From: Caldisericota bacterium
GTDB taxonomy: Bacteria; Caldisericota; Caldisericia; Cryosericales; Cryosericaceae
Assembly: GCA_026390285.1 (NCBI GenBank)
Contig: JAPLGH010000079.1
Location: 1 to 10,211, forward strand
DNA length: 10,211 nucleotides
Direction of reading: 5' to 3'
How positions within the stretch are numbered: position 1 is the first letter of the stretch; each line of letters begins with the position of its first letter. The position numbers were made by a program, and so were the translations under genes. Below the pieces are notes generated by a model. That model was given only the letters and a program-made list of their open reading frames with translations, had not been told where the DNA came from and did not search any database. Below are positions 1-5,627 of this stretch, piece by piece.

Positions 1-2
1 GC

Positions 3-299
3 ACGCAGGAGCTCCGGCATGGCTACCTGGAGTCTCTTCCCACAGAGCTCCCCGGCAAGGTGGTACATCCAGACAAGAGCCTCTACCACAGCAAGACCAA
101 CCACGTGCTTCCGTTGCCTGCACCAGGGAGAGGGTCTCGTGGGGAAGCACCCCTCAGAAGCACCCCTCGTATTGGAAAGAAATGCTCGGGGGCCTTGGAC
201 CAAAGGGCTCGGGGGGACCAGGGTCACTGCTCCCAGGATCACCCTCCTGATCACACAAGGATGTCAGCATCATGGCTACCTCCTCTCGTATCACGATGA
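3..299 (+). CDS. Possible 3' end of a truncated unidentified gene
   Basis: The frame starting at base 3 is open from the left edge to a TGA at 297-299. Its first 40 or so residues look protein-like (for example LRHGYLESLPTELPGKVV), and about 30 of the first 41 codons end in G or C, higher than the competing frame starting at base 1. I do not recognise the family. From about base 121 the frame runs through the dispersed repeat at 156-192. There the peptide becomes Arg/Gly/Pro/Ser-rich and no longer looks like a folded domain. The natural end may therefore have been rewritten by repeat insertion, or the frame may be only chance. No start is visible; the gene would begin outside the window. The call is weak and rests on frame openness and codon bias only. 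Confidence 0.3.
   Translation, partial: TQELRHGYLESLPTELPGKVVHPDKSLYHSKTNHVLPLPAPGRGSRGEAPLRSTPRIGKKCSGALDQRARGDQGHCSQDHPPDHTRMSASWLPPLVSR
156..192 (+). repeat. Dispersed hairpin repeat, copy 1
   Basis: These 37 bases match the reverse complement of 2465-2501 at 35 of 37 positions. The core can fold as CCCC, two mismatches, GTATT, loop GGAAAGA, AATGC, two mismatches, GGGG. A 13-base tandem duplication sits at the left edge: GAAGCACCCCTC at 144-155 is repeated at 157-168. Weaker similarity to the second copy continues left to about base 121 if that duplication is skipped. It resembles a REP- or MITE-like palindromic element; no transposase is linked to it here. Confidence 0.7.
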
Positions 300-356
300 T
301 TTTTTCGGGATGGGGCAGAGGGAGTTCACGATGACTGAAGATGATGCAACGCGGGG

Positions 357-385
357 CTGGCATCCCGCCGCGCTGGCGCTACAAT
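357..385 (+). promoter_or_regulatory. Candidate sigma-70-like promoter for the glycerate kinase
   Basis: CTGGCA at 357-362 (4 of 6 matches to TTGACA) is followed after exactly 17 bases by TACAAT at 380-385 (5 of 6 matches to TATAAT). Transcription would begin near 392 and leave a leader of roughly 110 bases before the ATG at 504. The inverted repeat at 410-430 would lie just inside the transcript. This is pattern matching only. Confidence 0.35.
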
Positions 386-409
386 GGACACGTACTGCAT
401 GGCCAGGCA

Positions 410-430
410 TGACCATCGGATCGATGGTCA
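410..430. promoter_or_regulatory. Perfect 9-bp inverted repeat, candidate operator
   Basis: TGACCATCG (410-418), a GAT spacer (419-421) and CGATGGTCA (422-430) form a perfect inverted repeat. No T-run follows on either strand, so it is not an intrinsic terminator. It sits about 20-40 bases after the candidate promoter start and about 75 bases before the kinase ATG. That location suits a dimeric repressor (GntR- or LacI-like sites have similar size) or an mRNA leader hairpin. No regulator gene is visible in the window. Confidence 0.45.
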
Positions 431-503
431 CAGGATCGGCCGTGTTTGCGGAGATGTCTTTCTTGTCTCTGCTGGTGCACTGAGCAGGCACTAAGGGGGT
501 ACC

Positions 504-1619
504 ATGGGGAAAGTACTGGTCAGCATGAACGCGTTCAAGGGAAGCATTTCCACGAAAGTCGCCACCGATGCTGTGGCCGAGGTGTTCGAGGGTGCCGGAT
601 TTCAGGTCGAGAAGGTCTACCTTGCCGACGGCGGCGACGGGACCATCGATGTTGCCGCGACACTGGGCGCACGCGTCGAATTCGTCAGCACGTTGGATCC
701 CCTGATGCGCCCCATCGAGGCCCCTGTGGCGTGGCTTGGTCAGACGGCGGTCATCGAGATGGCAAAGGCGTCTGGCTGGGCGCTGATTGCCACTGAGGAA
801 CGAAATCCCATGCTCACGACCACCTGGGGGACGGGTCTGCTGATCAAACACGCACTTGAACACGGTGCGGACCGTATCATCCTGGGCATCGGGGGATCTG
901 CCACGGTCGATGGTGGACTGGGCATGCTGGCCGCACTGGGTTTCAGCATCACTGACGAGGCCGGAAATGCGGCATGGCGGGGAGGTGAGGGACTGTCCCG
1001 GCTGACTCGTGCCGTGGCAAGCCCATCGGCGAAGCAGGCCAGGCTGGTCGTCGCCAGCGACGTGACCAATCCTCTGCTCGGCCCGACAGGAGCGGCCGCG
1101 GTGTTTGGTCCGCAGAAGGGAGCCACGCCCGACATGGTGACAGTGTTGGAGAAGGGCCTGGAACGGCTGGCCGACATCACGCTCCAGACGACGGGCGTAC
1201 GGATGCACGACATGCCTGGGGCGGGTGCTGCCGGTGGTGTCGGTGGTGCAGCAGTCGCATGGCTGGGGGGTCATCTGGAACCAGGCGCCGAACTCTTCAT
1301 GGACTTGGAGAACTTCGACGCCCGAGCCGCTGGATGTGACGTGCTCGTGACCGGCGAGGGAAGCATCGACGCCCAGACGGTGTACGGCAAGGCCCCGGTC
1401 CGTGTAGCGCGGCGTTTTCGCAAAGTCTCGCCGGAGGGGTTGACCATAGCCATTGCCGGGGCCGTGCGCGATCGAGCACTGGTGCGAGAGGCCGGAATCG
1501 ACGTTTTTGTCACGATCCTCGACCGTCCCATGAATGAACGCGAGGCCATGGAAAACGGACGGGCCCTGCTGGCCCAGGCGGCCGCCGAGCTGGCGCATCT
1601 CCTGTCACGGAGAGCGTGA
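504..1619 (+). CDS. glxK: Glycerate kinase (GlxK/GarK family, glycerate 2-kinase)
   Basis: A 371-residue protein, the usual family length (PF02595). It should transfer phosphate from ATP to D-glycerate, giving 2-phosphoglycerate that enters lower glycolysis; cytosolic. Family motifs appear in order: FKGSIST at 11-17, ADGGDGT at 41-47, IEMAKASG at 84-91, TTTWGTG at 105-111, LGIGGSATVDGG at 127-138, SDVTNPLLG at 185-193, FGPQKGA at 201-207, the glycine-rich GAGAAGGVGGA at 239-249 and VTGEGSIDAQT at 282-292 with YGKAP at 294-298. The ATG at 504 is preceded by AAGGGGG (493-499), and the protein begins at the typical family N-terminus. No other glycerate or glyoxylate gene lies next to it, so the source of its substrate cannot be told. 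The candidate promoter and inverted repeat upstream suggest its own regulation. Confidence 0.95.
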   Translation: MGKVLVSMNAFKGSISTKVATDAVAEVFEGAGFQVEKVYLADGGDGTIDVAATLGARVEFVSTLDPLMRPIEAPVAWLGQTAVIEMAKASGWALIATEERNPMLTTTWGTGLLIKHALEHGADRIILGIGGSATVDGGLGMLAALGFSITDEAGNAAWRGGEGLSRLTRAVASPSAKQARLVVASDVTNPLLGPTGAAAVFGPQKGATPDMVTVLEKGLERLADITLQTTGVRMHDMPGAGAAGGVGGAAVAWLGGHLEPGAELFMDLENFDARAAGCDVLVTGEGSIDAQTVYGKAPVRVARRFRKVSPEGLTIAIAGAVRDRALVREAGIDVFVTILDRPMNEREAMENGRALLAQAAAELAHLLSRRA

Positions 1620-1636
1620 TGCAGGACAGTTTTGCG

Positions 1637-1643
1637 ATATACT
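1637..1643 (+). promoter_or_regulatory. Possible -10 element before the peroxiredoxin
   Basis: ATATACT in the 51-base gap after the kinase contains TATACT (1638-1643), one base from TATAAT. No good -35 box stands at the usual distance, so it is a weak candidate. If real, it would let the peroxiredoxin/2TM pair be transcribed separately from the kinase. Confidence 0.2.
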
Positions 1644-1659
1644 GAGGACACTCTCGACC

Positions 1660-1665
1660 AGGAGG
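1660..1665 (+). promoter_or_regulatory. Ribosome binding site of the peroxiredoxin
   Basis: AGGAGG lies 5 bases before the ATG at 1671. It decides this start over an in-frame TTG at 1632, which has no comparable site and would add 13 residues not typical of the family. Confidence 0.8.
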
Positions 1666-1670
1666 CAGAC

Positions 1671-2138
1671 ATGACGACAGTCGGCGATACACTTCCAGCC
1701 TTCGAACTGCAGGACCAGCACGGCGGGACGGTACGGGACACAAACCTGCGGGGCCATTGGATCGTCCTCTACTGCTATCCCAAAGACATGACGCCGGGAT
1801 GCTCGCAGGAGGCAATGGGCTTTCAGGACCAGCAGGACGAGTTTCTCCGACTCGGTTTCCGCATTTTTGGCATCAGCGCCGATTCGGTCGTGTCACATAC
1901 GCGGTTCGCCACGAAGGACAGCCTCACATTCACCCTGCTTTCGGACCCCCAGCACGTCCTGCTCGAGGAGCTTGGTGTCTGGAAGGGGAAGAGGCTTGCC
2001 GGCCATGACTTCATGGGGACTGAGCGGACCACGTTCATGATCGACCCCGAGGGCAAGATCGTGCGCGAATGGCGCAAGGTGAGGGTCAAGAGACACATCG
2101 CGGCTGTCCTTGAAGCAGCGCGCGAGGTACGCGCGTGA
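1671..2138 (+). CDS. bcp: Peroxiredoxin, Bcp/PrxQ subfamily (thiol peroxidase)
   Basis: A 155-residue thioredoxin-fold peroxidase that reduces hydrogen peroxide and organic hydroperoxides in the cytosol. The active site PKDMTPGC fits the Pxxx(T/S)xxC signature: Pro37, Thr41 and peroxidatic Cys44; Arg119 in ERTTFMID is the likely conserved active-site arginine. The N-terminal VGDTLPAFELQDQ is typical of Bcp/AhpC-TSA proteins. Many Bcp proteins have a resolving cysteine five residues after the first (position 49); here that position is Met. The only other cysteine is Cys35, on the preceding strand. The enzyme is therefore probably 1-Cys, recycled by an external thiol, unless Cys35 takes part. 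Its TGA overlaps the GTG of the next gene (GTGA), indicating translational coupling to the small membrane protein. Confidence 0.93.
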   Translation: MTTVGDTLPAFELQDQHGGTVRDTNLRGHWIVLYCYPKDMTPGCSQEAMGFQDQQDEFLRLGFRIFGISADSVVSHTRFATKDSLTFTLLSDPQHVLLEELGVWKGKRLAGHDFMGTERTTFMIDPEGKIVREWRKVRVKRHIAAVLEAAREVRA

Positions 2139-2431
2139 CAGAGCTCGAGGAGTACCAGAAGGCAAGAGACCGGGTCCAGGAGATCAAGGGGTTCTACGCC
2201 CACGCAGCCATGTATCTCTTGGCCAACGTAGCCCTGGTCGCCCTGAACCTTGCCACGCTCCACAAGAACGACGGCATCATCTGGTTTATTTGGCCGCTCA
2301 TCGGATGGGGTGTCGTGCTCGCCGTGCATGCAATCTCGGTCTTTGGGATTGGACGGTTTCTGGGCAAGGACTGGGAACAGCGTCGTATCCAGCAGGAGCT
2401 CGACCGGCGGCAGAAAGAAACCCAAGCCTGA
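2135..2431 (+). CDS. Small 2TM-domain membrane protein
   Basis: A 98-residue protein matching the 2TM domain family (PF13239) over nearly its whole length. Family hallmarks are KGFYAH (18-23), WFIWPLIGWG (50-59), His65 and Phe70 after it, and DWEQRRI (79-85). Two hydrophobic helices at about 24-41 and 49-73 are joined by a short polar loop, and both ends are charged. In other bacteria this domain is often fused to histidine kinases or stands alone; its function is not established. The start is GTG at 2135, sharing GTGA with the stop of the peroxiredoxin; no in-frame ATG occurs before the first helix. The overlap implies co-expression with the peroxiredoxin, but a functional link is only inferred. 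Confidence 0.85.
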   Translation: MTELEEYQKARDRVQEIKGFYAHAAMYLLANVALVALNLATLHKNDGIIWFIWPLIGWGVVLAVHAISVFGIGRFLGKDWEQRRIQQELDRRQKETQA

Positions 2432-2464
2432 CCTGAGACGCTGGCGGCGTCCCTTTCCGTCATT

Positions 2465-2501
2465 CCCCCGAGCATTTCTTTCCAATGCGAGGGGCGCTTC
2501 T
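2465..2501 (-). repeat. Dispersed hairpin repeat, copy 2 (inverted relative to copy 1)
   Basis: The reverse complement matches 156-192 at 35 of 37 bases. On the plus strand it folds as CCCC, a tandem G/A mismatch, GCATT, loop TCTTTCC, AATGC, mismatch, GGGG. It lies inside a larger imperfect palindrome whose outer arms are ATTCCC (2462-2467) and GGGAAT (2512-2517). The right flank CGCGAAGGCGGGAATCCAG resembles palindromic intergenic repeats common in many bacterial genomes. It sits in the roughly 200-base gap between the 2TM gene and the MFS gene, where no gene is seen. Confidence 0.7.
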
Positions 2502-2630
2502 CCGCGAAGGCGGGAATCCAGTCCCTGGCGCTGTCGCGGGAGACGTTGATGGCCGGACCTGACAGACTTGGCGTGTGTACCACTGCTCACCAAATTACCA
2601 GCTGACCCCATATCAGGAATGGACGTGACC

Positions 2631-3998
2631 ATGGAAGACGTTACTGGAACTGAAGTGCAGACGACCGGCGTTCCATCGCGCAGGCCGAAGGGGATGACGG
2701 CGTTCACCATCGTCTGGTTTGGACAGGTCGTGTCCCTGGTCGGGACGGCGATGAGCGGATTCGCGCTGACATTGTGGGCATACCACACGACAGGACTCGC
2801 CACCGCGCTGTCGATGGTCGCCTTCTTCAATTTCGCCCCCATGATCATGATGAGTCCGATCGCCGGGGTGCTGGTCGATCGCTGGAACCGGAAGTGGACC
2901 ATGGCGCTCTCCGACCTGGCGGCTGCCGTGATGACACTGGTCGTTCTCGTCCTGTTCCTGACGGGTCACCTGCAGTTGTGGCATCTCTACGTGACCGGCG
3001 CGCTGTCTGCGGCATTCGGGACATTCCAGTGGCCGGCATACAGTGCAGCGATCAGCATGATGGTGCCAAAGAAGCAATACCAGCGGGCAAGCGGCATGAT
3101 CTCGATGGCGGAGAGCGGGTCGGGTATCGTGGCGCCTATTCTTGCAGGAGGGCTCGTGGGAGTACTGGGTTTTGGGCGGTTGTGGGTCATCTTTGTCATC
3201 GATCTCGCCACTTTCCTCGTCGCGCTCGGGGCACTGGTCATCGTCAGTATTCCGAACCCGCCTCAGGTCAAGTCCGAGCGCTCCGAGAGCCTGTTCCGAC
3301 AGTCCATGTTCGGCTTCCGATACATCTGGCAGCACCGGCCGCTGTTCGACCTTCAGATGATGTTCTTCGCATTGAACCTCATTGCCAGCTTGTGCCTTAC
3401 GATCTCCCCAGCACTGATCCTTGCTCGCACCGGCAACAACGCGACGACGCTGGGATACACGGAGTCAGCCGCGGCGGTCGGCGGTGTAGCCGGCGGGGTC
3501 CTGCTCACGGCATGGGGAGGCCCAAAGCGCAAGGTGAACGGAGTGCTGATGGGCATGGTGCTAACCTCGTTGCTTGGCATGCTGGTCGTCGGCCTCGGGC
3601 GGTCGCTGCCGGTATGGATGGTTGGGTCCTTCCTTATGATGGTGGTCATGACGGTTCTCAACGGCAGCAACCAGGCTATCTGGCAGTCCAAGGTTCCCCC
3701 TGCGCTGCAGGGGCGCGTGTTCTCGGTGCGCCGCCTCATCGCACAGGTCACGGTTCCCGTCGCCATGCTTGCCTCGGGCCCGCTGGCAGACAAGGTGTTC
3801 GGGCCGGCGATGATGCCTGCTGGGAGGTTGGCTCCAGTGTTTGGCTGGCTGACCGGCACAGGCACGGGAGCGGGCATCTCGTTGATGTTCATATGGGCAG
3901 GCCTGACTGGAGCGGTCGTCGGGCTCGTTGGATACCTCATCCCGAACGTTAGAAACGTTGAAGTACTCATCCCGGATCACGACACACCGACGGACTAG
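2631..3998 (+). CDS. MFS exporter, macrolide-efflux (DHA3/MefA-like) type
   Basis: A polytopic inner-membrane protein of about 455 residues with the hydrophobic pattern of a 12-helix major facilitator; helices begin near residue 24 (FTIVWFGQVVSLVGTAMSGF). Numbering from ATG 2631, a motif-A-like loop GVLVDRWNRKW lies at 79-89, VPKKQYQRASGM at 145-156, a central cytoplasmic loop at about 208-235, PPALQGRVFSVRR at 356-368 and GAGISLMFIWAGL at 413-425. These are characteristic of the MefA/enterobactin-exporter branch, which uses the proton gradient to export drugs or siderophores; the substrate cannot be told. The start is uncertain. ATG 2631 has AGGA 12 bases upstream, ATG 2619 has it directly adjacent, and TTG 2568 is also in frame; the conserved part is unaffected. 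No regulator is adjacent. Confidence 0.9.
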   Translation: MEDVTGTEVQTTGVPSRRPKGMTAFTIVWFGQVVSLVGTAMSGFALTLWAYHTTGLATALSMVAFFNFAPMIMMSPIAGVLVDRWNRKWTMALSDLAAAVMTLVVLVLFLTGHLQLWHLYVTGALSAAFGTFQWPAYSAAISMMVPKKQYQRASGMISMAESGSGIVAPILAGGLVGVLGFGRLWVIFVIDLATFLVALGALVIVSIPNPPQVKSERSESLFRQSMFGFRYIWQHRPLFDLQMMFFALNLIASLCLTISPALILARTGNNATTLGYTESAAAVGGVAGGVLLTAWGGPKRKVNGVLMGMVLTSLLGMLVVGLGRSLPVWMVGSFLMMVVMTVLNGSNQAIWQSKVPPALQGRVFSVRRLIAQVTVPVAMLASGPLADKVFGPAMMPAGRLAPVFGWLTGTGTGAGISLMFIWAGLTGAVVGLVGYLIPNVRNVEVLIPDHDTPTD

Positions 3999-4080
3999 TT
4001 ATCCCGAGAGGGTCAAGTCTGAGGTTGTGTGCATCTTGAACTCAGCGGAGCAGCCGGCCTGAGGGCTTGGAGGGTATGAG

Positions 4081-4085
4081 AGGAG
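4081..4085 (+). promoter_or_regulatory. Ribosome binding site of the DUF1801 gene
   Basis: AGGAG ends 5 bases before the ATG at 4091. The in-frame ATG at 4076 has its GGAGGG only one base away, and TTG 4067 has no better site, so 4091 is preferred. Confidence 0.6.
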
Positions 4086-4090
4086 AAGAC

Positions 4091-4489
4091 ATGGACACCC
4101 GAAAGGATCCCATTGATTCAATTGATGGATACATTTCAGAGTCTCCAGATGAAGTTCAGGAGATACTCAAGAAGCTGAGAGAAGTCATAAGGAAGGCTGC
4201 TCCAGATGCAGAAGAAAGGATAAGCTGTCAAATGCCCGCCTTTGCACTGCATGGGAATCTGGTCTGCTTCGCTGCGTACAAGAAACACATAGGTTTCTAT
4301 CCGGCCCCACGTGGAATTGAAGCATTTAGACTTGAACTGTCGCAGTACAAAGGGGGAAAAGGTTCAGTGCAGTCCCCCATCGACAAGCCCCTGCCGTACG
4401 ACCTGATAAGCAGGATTGTCAAGTTCAGGGTGGCCGAGAATACTCGGCTCGCAGAAGAGAAACTGAAGAAGAAGGCAAGGAAGAGATGA
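4091..4489 (+). CDS. DUF1801 (YdhG-like) protein
   Basis: A 132-residue soluble protein matching the DUF1801 family (PF08818), which includes the YdhG/Fra proteins described as iron chaperones; the role here is unproven. Family landmarks: IDSIDGYI (8-15), the AAPDAEERISCQMPAF segment (36-51), AAYKKHIGFYP (61-71), the YKGGKGS stretch (86-92), PLPYDLI (100-106) and a lysine-rich C-terminal helix. Tyr is usual where Cys46 stands in ISCQMP. The gene is compositionally unlike its neighbours: 112 of 240 bases (47%) at 4081-4320 are G or C, with AGA, AGG and ATA codons and many A- or T-ending codons, which suggests acquisition from a lower-GC donor. It stands alone, 92 bases after the MFS gene and 78 before the Rieske gene. 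Confidence 0.88.
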   Translation: MDTRKDPIDSIDGYISESPDEVQEILKKLREVIRKAAPDAEERISCQMPAFALHGNLVCFAAYKKHIGFYPAPRGIEAFRLELSQYKGGKGSVQSPIDKPLPYDLISRIVKFRVAENTRLAEEKLKKKARKR

Positions 4490-4501
4490 ACTTCGACCCT
4501 T

Positions 4502-4521
4502 TCCAGGCATTGAATCCTGGA
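4502..4521 (+). terminator. Weak stem-loop after the DUF1801 gene
   Basis: TCCAGG (4502-4507) and CCTGGA (4516-4521) form a 6-bp stem with an 8-base loop, 12 bases after the DUF1801 stop. No T-run follows, so intrinsic termination is doubtful; it may only be a 3' stabilising hairpin. Confidence 0.25.
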
Positions 4522-4554
4522 GTCCTGGTCTGAGGAGAATGAGTCGCAATGAAA

Positions 4555-4560
4555 GGGAGG
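4555..4560 (+). promoter_or_regulatory. Ribosome binding site of the Rieske oxygenase
   Basis: GGGAGG lies 7 bases before the ATG at 4568 and supports that start. Confidence 0.75.
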
Positions 4561-4567
4561 TAATACG

Positions 4568-5554
4568 ATGATCCGAAACCAGTGGTATGTCATTCTTGAG
4601 TCTCGCGAGGTCAAACAGGGAGCACTTCTCGCTGTCCGGCGGATGGGCAGGGATCTGGTCCTGTGGCGGGATACAAGGGGTGCGGCGTCCTGCATGAGCG
4701 ATCACTGTATCCACCGTGGGGTTGCACTCAGCGCAGGCAAGCTCAAGGGGGACTGCGTGGAGTGCCCGTTCCACGGCTTGCAGTATGATGGCAGAGGCCG
4801 TGTGACGGTCATCCCTGCGAACGGCAGGGACGCCCCCGTGCCGGCCACTTTCCAGGGTGACGCATTTGTCGTGCGTGAAGCACACGGCTACATTTACGTG
4901 TGGTGGGGCGAACCGCGCGAGGAATATCCCGAGCTGCCGTTTATCCCCGGGCTGGACGACACGAGGCTGATCTATGGCACTTGGCGTGACCCATGGAATG
5001 CATTCTATGCGCGTGCCATCGAGAATCAGCTGGACGTCGTCCACTTGCCCTTCGTTCACTACAACACAATCGGCGCAGGGAACCGGACGGTCGTCAACGG
5101 CCCCGTGGCCGACTTGGACGGCAACATCCTGCGCGTATGGGTGGATAACGAGAAGGACCAGGGTCAAAAGCCTCGCCGGCCAGACGAAATGACGGTCCCG
5201 GACCGCGAGTCGCAGCTGACCTTCGTCTTCCCCAACCTCTGGCAGAACAACCTGGGCCCGAATGCCCGCATCACCGCGGCGTTCGTCTGCGTGGACGAAG
5301 AGCACAGCATTCTCTACCTTCGCTTCTACAGAAGCTTTGGCCGGTTTCCTGTCGTCCGTCAGCTGGTCGACCTGCTGACCGGGCTGTCAGACATCACCAT
5401 CGCGCACCAGGACCGTCGCGTCGTACAGACCCAGCGGCCGTTCGTGAGCAGTCTGAACGGAGGGGAGAAGCTCATCCAGGGTGACTTGCCGATTGTCCTC
5501 TATCGCAGGCGCCGCGAACAGCTCCAGAAGGAGGCCGAGGCCCCGAGGGTCTGA
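4568..5554 (+). CDS. Rieske non-haem iron oxygenase, alpha-subunit type
   Basis: A 328-residue protein. The N-terminal Rieske domain binds a [2Fe-2S] cluster through C47-x-H49 (CIHRG) and C66-x2-H69 (CPFHG), both intact. The C-terminal catalytic domain has the mononuclear iron motif N153-x2-D156-x2-H159-x4-H164 (ENQLDVVHLPFVH); Asp282 in HQDRRVVQTQRP is a likely third iron ligand. The architecture matches the alpha subunits that hydroxylate, demethylate or desaturate aromatic or alicyclic substrates with O2 (VanA and pheophorbide-a-oxygenase relatives). The substrate is unknown. There is no signal peptide and no clear membrane helix. No ferredoxin, reductase or beta subunit is adjacent, so electrons must come from elsewhere. 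It is convergent with the DUF2207 cluster, separated by a hairpin. Confidence 0.92.
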   Translation: MIRNQWYVILESREVKQGALLAVRRMGRDLVLWRDTRGAASCMSDHCIHRGVALSAGKLKGDCVECPFHGLQYDGRGRVTVIPANGRDAPVPATFQGDAFVVREAHGYIYVWWGEPREEYPELPFIPGLDDTRLIYGTWRDPWNAFYARAIENQLDVVHLPFVHYNTIGAGNRTVVNGPVADLDGNILRVWVDNEKDQGQKPRRPDEMTVPDRESQLTFVFPNLWQNNLGPNARITAAFVCVDEEHSILYLRFYRSFGRFPVVRQLVDLLTGLSDITIAHQDRRVVQTQRPFVSSLNGGEKLIQGDLPIVLYRRRREQLQKEAEAPRV

Positions 5555-5567
5555 ACACAGAAATGAA

Positions 5568-5598
5568 GACGGCCCAGGGAGGATACCCCGGGGCCGTC
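5568..5598. terminator. Bidirectional terminator-like hairpin between convergent genes
   Basis: GACGGCCC (5568-5575) pairs perfectly with GGGCCGTC (5591-5598). After one mismatch GGG (5577-5579) can pair with CCC (5587-5589). It begins 13 bases after the Rieske stop and lies 30 bases beyond the DUF2207 stop. Read on the minus strand it is followed by a T-rich stretch (TTCATTTCT), the better terminator side; the plus side has only CTT. The position between two converging genes supports the role. Confidence 0.55.
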
Positions 5599-5627
5599 CT
5601 TGTGGCACATCTGCCGAAGGCAGGGCT

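Larger units (their letters stand above)
300..503. other. Non-coding region upstream of glycerate kinase
   Basis: No convincing gene is present. Frames crossing it are open by chance and have no ribosome site or family resemblance. It holds a candidate sigma-70-type promoter (357-385) and a perfect 9-bp inverted repeat (410-430), and serves as the 5' leader of the kinase gene. Confidence 0.5.

Noticed and set aside
291..1598. Long open frame (435 codons) on the minus strand opposite the glycerate kinase
   Set aside because: It is the shadow of a GC-rich gene: the plus strand has an unmistakable kinase with motifs throughout. The antisense peptide is Arg/His/Cys-rich with no family likeness and no ribosome site.
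1602..1633. CTGTC...GACAG followed by TTTT after the glycerate kinase, as an intrinsic terminator
   Set aside because: Only a 5-bp outer stem with an 18-base loop. The inner hairpin TCACG/CGTGA overlaps the stop codon and is 10 bases from the T-run. Too weak to call.
1823..2902. 359-codon minus-strand frame across the peroxiredoxin, 2TM gene, repeat and start of the MFS gene
   Set aside because: It crosses three supported plus-strand features and an intergenic repeat, with no recognisable domain.
2774..3952. 392-codon plus-strand frame overlapping the MFS gene
   Set aside because: Out-of-frame shadow; the peptide is Arg/His/Gly-rich and has no hydrophobic helices, while the overlapping MFS frame has clear motifs.
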